Both the position numbers and the translations under genes were made by a program. Under the pieces are notes generated by a model. That model worked only from the letters and a program-made list of their open reading frames with translations, did not search any database and was not told the origin of the DNA. Positions 1 to 8,800 of a DNA stretch of 64,000 nucleotides are shown here, piece by piece; within the stretch, counting starts at the first letter, position 1, and the number at the start of each line of letters is the position of its first letter. The DNA comes from Magnetospirillum gryphiswaldense MSR-1 v2 (GTDB lineage Bacteria; Pseudomonadota; Alphaproteobacteria; Rhodospirillales; Magnetospirillaceae). The stretch is from the NCBI RefSeq assembly GCF_000513295.1, contig NC_023065.1:2402501-2466500 (forward strand), given 5' to 3'.

Positions 1-1071
1 CAGGGCAGCTTCGGCCAGCATTTCCTGCTCGCCGGCCAAGCGATCGACGGCGCCTTGGGCATCGGCGGCACGGGCGTGCTCGCGCCCCAAATCCGACGCC
101 GCCTGAGCCAGACGGGATTCCAGGTCGCGGCGCGTTTCGGCCAGACGGCCTTCTTCCGAATCCAACTGCTCACGTTCGACGATCAGGCGCTGCCAACCGG
201 CTTCCACCTCGGCGTGGGCGCGGCGCATTTCCGGCAAGTCCGCCGCCGCTTCCGCTTGGGCGGTGGCAGCGATGGCGGCCAGTTCGGTGGCTTGCTCGAC
301 CTTGAGATCGGCCTCTTTCATGGCCATGCGCGCGGCGTCGATGGTGGCCAGGGCTTCCAACCAGGCCAGATACAGCACCTGCGCCTCGATGGAACGGATT
401 TGCTCGGACAGCGTGCGATAGCGGGCCGCCTGCCGGGCCTGACGCTGCAAGCCCTTCAACTGTTCGTCCAAGGTGGCCAGCACGTCGTCGAGGCGGGCCA
501 GATTGGTCTCGGCGTTCTTCAGCCGTAATTCCGCTTCGTGTCGGCGCGAATAGAGACCGGAAATGCCCGCCGCCTCTTCCAGCAGCCCGCGCCGTTCCGA
601 CGGTTTGGCATTGATCAGGGCGCCGACCCGGCCCTGGCTGACCAGCCCGGACGAGCGCGCCCCGGTGGCGGCGTCGGCGAACAGCAATTGGACGTCGCGA
701 GCGCGGATTTCGCGGCCATTGACACGATAGCTGGACCCCTGGCCGCGCTCGATGCGGCGGATGACCTCGACCTCGTCCATATCATACTGGGGCGGCGCGG
801 TGCGGGACGTATTGTCCAGCGCCACCAGCACCTCGGCGACGTTGCGCGACGGGCGGCCCGAGGTGCCGCCGAAGATGACGTCGTCCATCTCGCCGCCGCG
901 CATCTGCCGGGCCGAGGTTTCGCCCATGACCCAGCGCAAGGCCTCGATCAGGTTGGACTTGCCGCAGCCGTTGGGGCCGACCACCCCGGTCATGCCGGGT
1001 TCGATCAACAGCTCGGTGGCGTCGACGAACGACTTGAACCCCGACAGACGTAGCTTGGTGAACTGGATCAC
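1..1071 (-). CDS. smc: Smc chromosome segregation ATPase, N-terminal part (runs off window start)
   Basis: This is the N-terminal 357 codons of the SMC ATPase, which forms the condensin-like ring with ScpA/ScpB that compacts and segregates chromosomes. Translation from GTG at 1071 begins VIQFTKLRLSGFKSF, followed by a Walker A loop (GPNGCGKSNL) near residue 34, the R-loop/ATPase lobe, and then the start of a long Glu/Ala/Arg-rich coiled coil still open at base 1. It lies 27 bp downstream of a dsbA-type gene, and the order dciA-dsbA-smc next to mutY is common in alphaproteobacteria. The hinge and C-terminal Walker B lobe are outside the window. Identification is secure; the GTG start is supported by the SMC N-terminal consensus. 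Confidence 0.95.
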   Translation of the reverse strand, partial: MIQFTKLRLSGFKSFVDATELLIEPGMTGVVGPNGCGKSNLIEALRWVMGETSARQMRGGEMDDVIFGGTSGRPSRNVAEVLVALDNTSRTAPPQYDMDEVEVIRRIERGQGSSYRVNGREIRARDVQLLFADAATGARSSGLVSQGRVGALINAKPSERRGLLEEAAGISGLYSRRHEAELRLKNAETNLARLDDVLATLDEQLKGLQRQARQAARYRTLSEQIRSIEAQVLYLAWLEALATIDAARMAMKEADLKVEQATELAAIAATAQAEAAADLPEMRRAHAEVEAGWQRLIVEREQLDSEEGRLAETRRDLESRLAQAASDLGREHARAADAQGAVDRLAGEQEMLAEAAL

Positions 1072-1098
1072 CGGGTGCGCGCCCCCAAGCGCCGCGGC

Positions 1099-1701
1099 TT
1101 ACTTGCCGGCTTCCGTCAGAATCTTGTTGAAATCCTCATAGGACTTGGCGCCCACCACCAGCTTGCCGTTGACGACGAAGGACGGGGTGGAATCGATCTT
1201 GAACTGCTCGTGCCCATGTTCGGCCCGGGTCTGAATGCCCTGGAACAGATCCTGGCGTTGCAGGCAGGCATCCACGTCCTCGCCGGTCAGGCCGGCCAGA
1301 CGCACGGTCTTCTTCAAGGCATCCAGCGGGTCTTTCGAGCCCAGCCACTTGTCCTGCTGATCCATGATCAGGCCGAGAACGCCGAAATAACGCTCGGGCC
1401 CGGCGCAATGGGCGATCATCGAGGCGCCGATGGACAAGCCGGCGGGACCGGTGGGGAAATCGCGGTAGACCAGCTTGGCCTTGCCGGTGTCGATCCAGTT
1501 CTTCTTCACCTCGGGCAGCGTCCCCTTGTGGAAGGTGGCGCAATGGCCGCAGGTGGTCGAGGCGTATTCGATGATGGTGATGGGGGCATCGGCCTTGCCC
1601 AGCACCCGGTCGATGGGGAAGCTGTCGTCCTTGCCGGCGGCCGAAACGGCGGGGGCGGACAGGGCGACCAGGGCAGCGCACAACCAAGCAAGAACCTTCA
1701 C
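1099..1701 (-). CDS. DsbA-family thiol-disulfide oxidoreductase, exported
   Basis: The 200-aa protein has an N-terminal signal peptide (about residues 1-21, ending APAVSAAG) and a thioredoxin-fold DsbA-like domain. The active-site motif CGHC is at residues 51-54 and a cis-Pro loop (STPSF) lies in the C-terminal third. It should act in the periplasm, oxidising or isomerising disulfides in exported proteins. The family is the DsbA/DSBA-like oxidoreductase found next to smc in many alphaproteobacteria. It is co-directional with dciA (upstream) and smc (27 bp downstream), so the three probably form one transcription unit. Which redox partner it uses cannot be told from the sequence. Confidence 0.88.
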   Translation of the reverse strand: MKVLAWLCAALVALSAPAVSAAGKDDSFPIDRVLGKADAPITIIEYASTTCGHCATFHKGTLPEVKKNWIDTGKAKLVYRDFPTGPAGLSIGASMIAHCAGPERYFGVLGLIMDQQDKWLGSKDPLDALKKTVRLAGLTGEDVDACLQRQDLFQGIQTRAEHGHEQFKIDSTPSFVVNGKLVVGAKSYEDFNKILTEAGK

Positions 1702-1753
1702 GGCCTACCTCCATGGAAAGATGGCCGGATATTAGGCGCCGATCTCCCGCCGT

Positions 1754-2236
1754 TCAAGGCTTCCCGCCCAGATGACGGCCCAGGCGCTCCAGCGCCGCCC
1801 GCAAATCCGGGTCTTCCACCCGATCGAGCGCCGGCACGTGACGGTCGGAAACCTGTGCCGCCGGCGGCGGTGGCGCGGCTGGCCGCTTGGGCAGCGGGCC
1901 GTGGCGGAACTTCAGCCGGGCCACCGCCGCCCAGCCGAAATAGCCGTTGATCCGTTCCAGGATCAGCGGTTCCAGGTGCTGCAACTCGGTGGCGAAAGCC
2001 GAATTGGCCACCTTGATCTCCAAGGTGCCGCCGGTGCGTTCGTTGGGCGGGAAGCGCACGCGGATGGGCAGGGTATAGGTGGCCACCGCGGCACCGACGA
2101 TGGCCGGCCAGTCGACGATCATGGCACCGCCGGCAAAGCCGTGACGGCCAAAGATCGGCTTGGTCAGCGATCCCACCGGGATGCCCACCTGCACCATGCC
2201 GTAACGGCGATTGTCCTTTGTCTTCTCGTCACTCAT
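1754..2236 (-). CDS. dciA: DciA/DUF721-family protein
   Basis: The 160-aa protein has the DUF721 core: a conserved WPAIVGAAVA segment near residues 44-53, then a basic beta-rich stretch and the AFATELQHLEPLILERIN helix. DUF721 proteins include DciA, the helicase operator that promotes loading of replicative DnaB in bacteria lacking DnaC. The C-terminus is Pro/Ala-rich and low-complexity. It is transcribed away from mutY, with only 34 bp between the two starts, so both promoters must lie in or overlap that gap. The family call is firm; function as helicase loader is by family. Confidence 0.8.
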   Translation of the reverse strand: MSDEKTKDNRRYGMVQVGIPVGSLTKPIFGRHGFAGGAMIVDWPAIVGAAVATYTLPIRVRFPPNERTGGTLEIKVANSAFATELQHLEPLILERINGYFGWAAVARLKFRHGPLPKRPAAPPPPAAQVSDRHVPALDRVEDPDLRAALERLGRHLGGKP

Positions 2237-2270
2237 GGACCTAGGATAATCCAGCCGCTAAGGTGCCGCC

Positions 2271-3335
2271 ATGTCCGTGTGTGATCCATCCGCCCTGGCC
2301 CGTTCCCTGCTTGCCTGGTACGACCGGGCCGGACGCGCCTTGCCGTGGCGGAAAAAGGGCAACGAACGCCCCGATCCCTACCATGTCTGGCTGTCGGAAG
2401 TGATGTTGCAGCAGACCACGGTGGCGGCGGTGACCCCCTATTTCCTGCGTTTCATTGAGCGCTGGCCGACAATCGCCCAACTGGCCACCGCCCCCACCGA
2501 CGATGTCATGCATGCCTGGGCCGGCCTGGGCTATTATGCCCGCGCCCGCAACCTGCACGCCTGCGCCAAGATGGTGGCCCAGTGGCGCGGCGGCCAGTTC
2601 CCCGATGACGAAGAGGCGTTGCGCAAGCTGCCCGGCGTGGGCGACTACACCGCCGCCGCCATCACCGCCATCGCTTTCGGCAAGCGCGCCGTGGTGGTGG
2701 ACGGCAACGTCGAACGGGTGATGGCCCGCCTGTTCGCGGTCACCGAGCCGTTGCCGGCGGCCAAGGGGCGATTGAAAGCGCTGGCGGCACACCTGACCCC
2801 GGACATGCGCCCGGGCGATTATGCCCAGGCGGTGATGGATCTGGGCGCCACCATCTGTTCACCGCGCAATCCGGCTTGCGGCATCTGCCCGTGGATGAAC
2901 GAATGCCAGGGCCGCCGTCAGGGCATCGAGGCGCAATTGCCGGCCAAACTGGCCAAGCCGGAGCGCCCGACCCGTCACGGCATCGCCTATTGGACCGCGC
3001 GCAAGGACGGCGCCGTGCTGATCCGCCGCCGCCCGCCCCAAGGATTGCTGGGCGGCATGATGGAAATCCCGTCGACGCCGTGGCGCGACGACACCCCGTG
3101 GGACATGGCCGAACTGGCCGCCCATCAGCCGGTCGCCGCCCAATGGCGCCCGCTGCCGGGGCTGGTGCGCCACACCTTCACCCATTTTCATCTGGAATTG
3201 CGCCTCGTCGCCGGCAAGGCCAGCGCCAACGCCACGCCGCTGGGTCTGTGGGTGGCCTTGGACAAGCTGTCCGACCACGCCTTGCCCAGCGTCATGGTCA
3301 AAGTGGTCAAACATGCCCTGGCCAAGGCCTATTGA
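2271..3335 (+). CDS. mutY: A/G-specific adenine glycosylase MutY
   Basis: The 354-aa protein removes adenine mispaired with 8-oxoguanine (base excision repair). It shows the helix-hairpin-helix LPGVGDYTAAAI followed by the catalytic Asp segment (VVVDGNVERV). The four [4Fe-4S] cysteines are arranged C-x6-C-x2-C-x5-C (CSPRNPACGICPWMNEC), and a C-terminal NUDIX-like domain reads 8-oxoG. Length is normal for the family. It is divergent from dciA and followed 20 bp later by a secreted hypothetical gene with its own strong ribosome-binding site. No defects are seen. Confidence 0.95.
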   Translation: MSVCDPSALARSLLAWYDRAGRALPWRKKGNERPDPYHVWLSEVMLQQTTVAAVTPYFLRFIERWPTIAQLATAPTDDVMHAWAGLGYYARARNLHACAKMVAQWRGGQFPDDEEALRKLPGVGDYTAAAITAIAFGKRAVVVDGNVERVMARLFAVTEPLPAAKGRLKALAAHLTPDMRPGDYAQAVMDLGATICSPRNPACGICPWMNECQGRRQGIEAQLPAKLAKPERPTRHGIAYWTARKDGAVLIRRRPPQGLLGGMMEIPSTPWRDDTPWDMAELAAHQPVAAQWRPLPGLVRHTFTHFHLELRLVAGKASANATPLGLWVALDKLSDHALPSVMVKVVKHALAKAY

Positions 3336-3355
3336 GAAAAAGGAGGAAACCAACC

Positions 3356-3928
3356 ATGCGCGCCTGCATTCTGGTCTGCTTGCTTGGCCTCGCCGCCGCC
3401 CCGGCCCTGGCCGCCGATCATACCCCCGCCGGCGAACGGCTGTTGCTGGCCCCGCCCACCGGTTGGCAGCCGGTGCAATTGTCGCGTACGGACAAGATGG
3501 TGGTGACCCGGCTGTATCCGCCCGGCCAGGACGAAAAATCGTGGACCGAAATCCTGACCGTGCAGATTTATCCCAAATCAGGGCAGACGGCACGGCAGTT
3601 CGCCGACAGTATCGTCCAGTACACCCGCGACGCCTGCGAAGCCGCCGGCCCCAGCGCCGTCAACGAAAAGCCGGTCAACGGCTATCCCATGGCCAGCGTC
3701 TCGGTCACCTGTTCCAAGGGCAAGGCCTCGGGCCAGGGCGGCTTCGTCCTGGTCACCGCCATCCAGGGCAAGGACGCGCTTTACGCGGTCCAGCGGCAAT
3801 GGCGCGGCGCCCCCTTCGGCCCGCGCGACACGCCGGCCTTTCCGCCCGACATGCTGCGGCAGTGGAGCGCCTTCATCCACAATGTCAGCCTGTGCGACAC
3901 CCGCGACAGCCGTCATCCCTGTCCATAA
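3356..3928 (+). CDS. Secreted protein of unknown function
   Basis: The 190-aa protein has a classical signal peptide ([20 protein letters not shown], cleavage about residue 20), so it should be periplasmic or secreted. The ATG at 3356 is chosen because AGGAGG lies at 3341-3346; an open frame continues upstream but overlaps mutY out of frame. Three cysteines lie in the mature part (near residues 98, 120 and 181). I do not recognise the fold; the overall look (TGWQPV..., then W-T-E-I-L-T-V strands) suggests a small beta-rich periplasmic protein. It probably ends at the shared palindrome at 3936-3978. Confidence 0.75.
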   Translation: MRACILVCLLGLAAAPALAADHTPAGERLLLAPPTGWQPVQLSRTDKMVVTRLYPPGQDEKSWTEILTVQIYPKSGQTARQFADSIVQYTRDACEAAGPSAVNEKPVNGYPMASVSVTCSKGKASGQGGFVLVTAIQGKDALYAVQRQWRGAPFGPRDTPAFPPDMLRQWSAFIHNVSLCDTRDSRHPCP

Positions 3929-3935
3929 TGGTACC

Positions 3936-3978
3936 CGGGGAAAAGTACACTGAGGCGAAGCCGAAGGACTTTTCCCCG
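3936..3978. terminator. Bidirectional stem-loop between convergent genes
   Basis: An 11-bp perfect stem (cggggaaaagt at 3936-3946 pairing with acttttccccg at 3968-3978) with a 21-nt loop sits in the 58-bp gap between the stops of the secreted protein gene and prfC. The A/T block next to the G/C block gives a U-tract-like run in either direction, so it can serve both genes. Confidence 0.6.
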
Positions 3979-3986
3979 AGTATCCA

Positions 3987-5573
3987 TCAATGTTGCTCGC
4001 GCGTGGCGGTGAAGCGGATGGCGGGGAAATCCTGCTGCGCCCGACCCAATTGCCAGGTGTTGCGGGCCAGATAGACGGCGGCGCCTTCGCGGTCCTCGGC
4101 CATGTTGGTCTTGTGGGCCAGGGCGAAACGGTCCATTTCCTTGGCATCGTCGCAACTGACCCAGCGGGCGGTGACGAAACCGCCATCCTCGAACCCGGCC
4201 TTGATGCCGTATTCGGATTCGATGCGGGTGGTCAACACGTCGAACTGCAACGGCCCGACGACGCCGACGATCCAGGTCGAGCCGTCGACGGGCTTGAACA
4301 CCTGGGAAACCCCCTCTTCCGCCAGATCGTCCAGGGCCTTCTTCAATTGCTTGGCCTTCATCGGGTCATCCAGGCGGACGCGGCGCAGCACTTCCGGGGC
4401 GAAGGTGGGAATGCCCAGGAAGTTCATGTCCTCGGCTTCCGACAGGGTGTCGCCGATGCGCAACTGGCCGTGGTTGGGGATGCCCATGATGTCGCCGGGG
4501 AAGGCCTCTTCCGCCAGTTCACGACTTTGCGCCAGGAAGAACACTGGGTTGACCAAAGCCATCAACTTGCCCGAACGCACATGCTTGACCTTCATGCCGC
4601 GCTTGAAGCGGCCCGAACAGATGCGGAAAAAGGCGATGCGGTCGCGGTGGTTGGGGTCCATGTTGGCTTGGATCTTGAAGACGAAGCCGGCCACCTTGTC
4701 CTCGGTCGGCTCCACCAGCCGCTTGTCGGTCTTGCGCGCCAGCGGGCTGGGCGCCAACCGGCCGATGCCGCGCAGCAATTCGGCGACGCCAAAGGTCTTC
4801 AAGGCCGAGCCGAAGAACACCGGGGTCATGTGCCCGGCGCGGAAACTTTCCAGATCGAATTCGGGATAGCCGCCCCGGACCAGTTCCACCTCGTCGCGCA
4901 GGCGGGCGGCGGCGGCGGCCCCCACCGCTTCGTCCAGCTTGGGGCTGTCCAGGGGGGCGTCCACCGCCATCTCGGCGATGTGATCGCCGCGACCGGGGTC
5001 GAACATGATGACGCGGTCGTTGACCAGATCATAGACGCCCTTCAAGTCGCGGCCCATGCCGATGGGCCAGGTCACCGGCACCACGTCGAGGGCCAGGGTC
5101 TTTTCCACCTCGTCCAGCAGGTCGATGGGCTCGCGCCCCTCGCGGTCCACCTTGTTGATGAAGGTGACGATGGGCATGTCGCGCATGCGGCAGACTTCGA
5201 ACAGCTTCAAGGTCTGGGTTTCGATGCCCTTGGCCGCGTCCAGCACCATAACCGCCGAATCGACGGCGGTCAGGGTGCGGTAAGTATCCTCGGAAAAGTC
5301 TTCGTGGCCGGGCGTGTCCAGCAGATTATAGGACAATCCCTCGTGCTCGAAGCTCATCACCGAGGCCGACACCGAGATGCCGCGCTCTTTCTCGATGGCC
5401 ATCCAGTCCGAGCGGGTACGCCGCTGTTCGCCGCGCGCGCGCACGGCCCCGGCCATCTGAATGGCGCCGCCGAACATCAAAAGCTTTTCCGTCAACGTCG
5501 TCTTACCGGCGTCGGGGTGGGAAATGATGGCGAAGGTGCGGCGCAGGGCCGTTTCTTGAGCAAGTGAAGTCAT
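3987..5573 (-). CDS. prfC: Peptide chain release factor 3 (RF3), translational GTPase
   Basis: The 528-aa GTPase recycles RF1/RF2 from the terminating ribosome. G1 is HPDAGKTT near residues 19-26, G2 includes the ERGISVS switch, G3 is DTPGHEDF and G4 is NKVD. An EF-Tu-like domain 2 and the RF3-specific C-terminal domain follow. Length matches the family (about 525-530 aa). It is convergent with the secreted-protein gene. The start has clear upstream spacing and the N-terminal sequence is as expected. No anomalies. Confidence 0.95.
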   Translation of the reverse strand: MTSLAQETALRRTFAIISHPDAGKTTLTEKLLMFGGAIQMAGAVRARGEQRRTRSDWMAIEKERGISVSASVMSFEHEGLSYNLLDTPGHEDFSEDTYRTLTAVDSAVMVLDAAKGIETQTLKLFEVCRMRDMPIVTFINKVDREGREPIDLLDEVEKTLALDVVPVTWPIGMGRDLKGVYDLVNDRVIMFDPGRGDHIAEMAVDAPLDSPKLDEAVGAAAAARLRDEVELVRGGYPEFDLESFRAGHMTPVFFGSALKTFGVAELLRGIGRLAPSPLARKTDKRLVEPTEDKVAGFVFKIQANMDPNHRDRIAFFRICSGRFKRGMKVKHVRSGKLMALVNPVFFLAQSRELAEEAFPGDIMGIPNHGQLRIGDTLSEAEDMNFLGIPTFAPEVLRRVRLDDPMKAKQLKKALDDLAEEGVSQVFKPVDGSTWIVGVVGPLQFDVLTTRIESEYGIKAGFEDGGFVTARWVSCDDAKEMDRFALAHKTNMAEDREGAAVYLARNTWQLGRAQQDFPAIRFTATREQH

Positions 5574-5627
5574 GCGGGTTTTTGTCCCGAACGGCGCTAT
5601 AAATCAAGGAAATTGACGGAGCCCGCC

Positions 5628-5825
5628 ATGTTGGACCTGAAGCTCGACCGCGATCTGGAAAACCGCCTGACCATCGTTGCCCGCAGGCAGGGCCGCAGCC
5701 CGGAAGAGTGCGCGCTGGCCGCCATCCGCTCTTACGTGACCGATTGCGAGGAGGCGGCCCAACTGGCCCGCCAATTATCGGGCGGCGAAACCATGATGCG
5801 CCCGCCCGACGGCTTCTATGATTGA
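5628..5825 (+). CDS. Small ribbon-helix-helix/CopG-like protein
   Basis: The 65-aa protein looks like a CopG/Arc-type DNA-binding or antitoxin-like domain: LDLKLDRDLENRLTIVARRQG (strand plus helix), then SPEECALAAIRSYV (second helix). The ATG at 5628 is preceded by a GACGGAG ribosome-binding site. There is no partner toxin next to it: the next gene is convergent and belongs to a different system. It could be an orphan antitoxin or a small regulator. The family assignment rests on pattern only. Confidence 0.55.
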   Translation: MLDLKLDRDLENRLTIVARRQGRSPEECALAAIRSYVTDCEEAAQLARQLSGGETMMRPPDGFYD

Positions 5826-5830
5826 AAAGA

Positions 5831-5864
5831 AAATGGCCGCCTTCGGTACCGAAGGCGGCCATTT
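5831..5864. terminator. 34-bp perfect palindrome, bidirectional terminator
   Basis: The sequence from 5831 to 5864 is a perfect palindrome with AAATGGCCGCC arms around GGTACC, flanked by A-rich sequence on the left and T-rich on the right. It sits between the small CopG-like gene and the stop codon of the giant surface-protein gene, both of which it can terminate. Confidence 0.8.
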
Positions 5865-5877
5865 CTAAATCAACGCC

Positions 5878-8800
5878 CTACCCCAACAAGCGTTCGATAT
5901 TGTCGAAATGCATGGTGGACGAGGTGTTGTTGAGCGCGTCCTGGAAGACGATCTGACCGTCGGCGTCGGTGCTGAACACCACCGAGTTCTGGTCTTCGCT
6001 GACATTGGCCGTGCCGCTTTGGATGTCGACGATGAACGACTTGCTGGCATCGTCGGCGGCGGTGGCCAGGATGTCGCCGCCGTCCACCACGGTGAAGGTC
6101 CAGTCGAAGCTGTCGGCGGAGCCGTTGTTGTACTGCACCATCAACGCGTCGATGCCGTTGCTGCCGCCATCCAGGCTGCCATCATAGCCCCACGGCACGA
6201 TCATGGTGTCATCAACCACGGCGCTGCCGTCCGAGTTCCAATGCACTTCACCCGCTGCCTCGCCTTCCAACGCCAGATTACTGCTGAGGTTGGTGGTGAA
6301 GGTGCTGGTGCTGCCATCGGACAGGGCGACGGTGATGTCGCGGCTGCCCGCATCCAAGGTACCGTCTTCACTGGACAGGATGATGCTGTCGGCGATGGTT
6401 TCGTAATCCGTCGCCGAGCCCGATCCCGAGAAGATCAGCGCGTTGCTACCGCTGTCGAAGCTGACGGTGATGCCGCTGGTGATGCCGTTGCCCGACACTT
6501 CCAGCAAGCCGGCTTCGTTGACGCTGACGGTCATGCCGCTAAGCGCCAGCGAGTCCCCGGTCAGGCCATCCAAGGTCACCGTCATCTGGTTGATGCTGGC
6601 GCCATCGGCGATATCCAACCCGGCGGTGACCGGGATGGTACCGTTGAGATGGGCGCCGTCATCGCCGAAATAGACGCTGCCCAGGGCATCGCCGCTGACC
6701 GTGGTCGGAGTGGCGCTGCCCGCCTCGTCCACCGTCACCGGAATGGACAGCGAGCCGGAAACCCCGCCCGTGCTGTCGGTCACCGTCACGTCGACGTTGC
6801 GCATTCCGTCCAGCAAAGTGCCGGTCGAACTGGTGAAGATGACGTGGGTGTTGACGATGGCCTGATAATCGGCGAACGACGCCGCCGGATTGCTGAAGGT
6901 CAGGGTGTCGGTACTGTCGTTGTAAGTGACGGTGAAGGTCTTGCCGTTGACGCTCACCGTCATGTTGCCCGAGCCGTCGAAAGCCGGGCTAACCCCGCTC
7001 AGGCCCAAGGCATCGCCGGCCTTGGCGCCGCTGATATGCAGCGACATCGATTGCAAGGCGGTGCCGTCCACGTCGCTGATCAGCACGCTGGCATCGTGCA
7101 TCAGATGCATGGCGGCGTTGTGCGCCCCCGCCGCGATACCCAGGCCGGCGACACCGGACAGGGCCAGAGTGGGGGCATCGTTGACCGCCACCACAGTGAC
7201 CGCAAGGTTCTGGCTGGTGGACGCCGTGTCGCCATTGGCTTCGGTGGCGGTGGCGGTCAGGCTCAGATTGACGGTGCCATTGTAATCGGCGGGCGGCACC
7301 ATCTTCACATTGGTCAAGGTGCCGGAAATGGTCACCGACCCGCCTTCGGTGTTGACCGTGTGCTCGGTCCAGGTGGTGCCGTTGGTGGTGGCCAGGAACT
7401 TGGTCCCCGCCGGTGCCCCGGCAATGGTCAGCGACAGGGTTTCCGAGCCGTCGGTATCGACACGCGCATCGGCGATGTTAAGGGTGATGGCGGTGTCTTC
7501 GTTGCCGCTCACCGTGTTGGCCGTCACATTCAGGGTCGGCGCATCGGCATCGGCGACCAGGGTGACGGTGAAGGCGAACGAACCCGAGCTGGCGCTGGTA
7601 TCGGTGTTGCGCACCGTGTCGCCATAGGTACCGGTACCGGCATTGAAGGAATCGGCGTCGTCATCGACCGAAACCACCGACACGCCCATGGTCCAGGTGC
7701 CGGCCACATGGGTGGCTCCGTCGAAGTACAGCTTGCCGCTGCCCAGCAGGTCCAGGCTGCGCACTTCGGTGGCGGAAACCGTCACCGTCCAGGTGGAGCC
7801 GGTCTGGGTCCAGGTGCCCACCGCATTGCCGGCGGCATCGGTGATGCCGTTTTGCAACGGCACGCCGGTGATGGTGATGATCGCCGTTTCCGAAGCGTCG
7901 AGAACCTGGACGCCCAAATCCAGGGCCAGCAACACGTCTTCGGTACCGCTGACATTCTGCGGATTGACGGTGGCGCCGTCGGCGCGGGCCGCCACCACGA
8001 CGGTGAACGGTGCCGAGCTGTCCTCGACCCAGGTGTTGGTGCCGGCTTCCTTGGCGAAGGTGGTCACGGTCAGGTTGGCGTCGGCGGAATTGTCCTGGGC
8101 CGGAACGAACTTGACGCCCTGCAATTCCCACTTGCCGGTGCTGGTGTTGAAGGAAAGCGAACTGTCCTTCACCGTCCAGGTGCCGTTGCCGTTGTTATAG
8201 GCGCCGGTCAGCGAGGCGCCGGTGGGCACGCCGCTGATGATCACCGACATGGTCTCGGTGCTCCAGTCGGTGCCGGCGGCGATGACGTCGGAATGCTGGA
8301 TTTCCATGTTGAGCGCGATGCCGCCCGACTGGTCCTCGATGCCGGCATTGACGCCGGGGGTGAAGACGCTGTCGTCCACCACCGCATCCACCACGATCTG
8401 GAAATGCGAGGTCTTGGTCTGGACGTCGGTCAGGGTGGTGGCACCGCCATCGACGGTGACCTGATCCTTGACCTCGACCAGCACTTGCAAGCCGACCGTG
8501 CCGGAATAGTCGTTGGCGGGGTTGAAGTGCAGACCGCTCAAGACGATGCCCGAGCTGTTGAACAACGAGGTATCGGTCACGGTGACGGTATATTCGGTAT
8601 AGCCGCTGCCGTGCACCCCTGCGCTCATGGTGAAGCCGCCGCTACCGTCGGCGGTCAGTTCCCCCGTCACCTTGCCGCCTTCGTCGGCGATGCGAATCTT
8701 GATGACGTTGGAATTCAGGCTTTCCGAATTATCGATGTCGATATCGGTGATGGTCAGCGTGATGCCGGCATCGGCGCCATCCTCGGCCACATGATCGATA

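Noticed and set aside
55-1950. Several long plus-strand frames over the smc and dsbA genes
   Set aside because: They are antisense shadows in GC-rich DNA; the minus strand encodes recognisable SMC Walker A and DsbA CGHC motifs.
3990-5567. A 525-codon plus-strand frame opposite prfC
   Set aside because: Antisense shadow; prfC on the minus strand has all GTPase motifs and full length.
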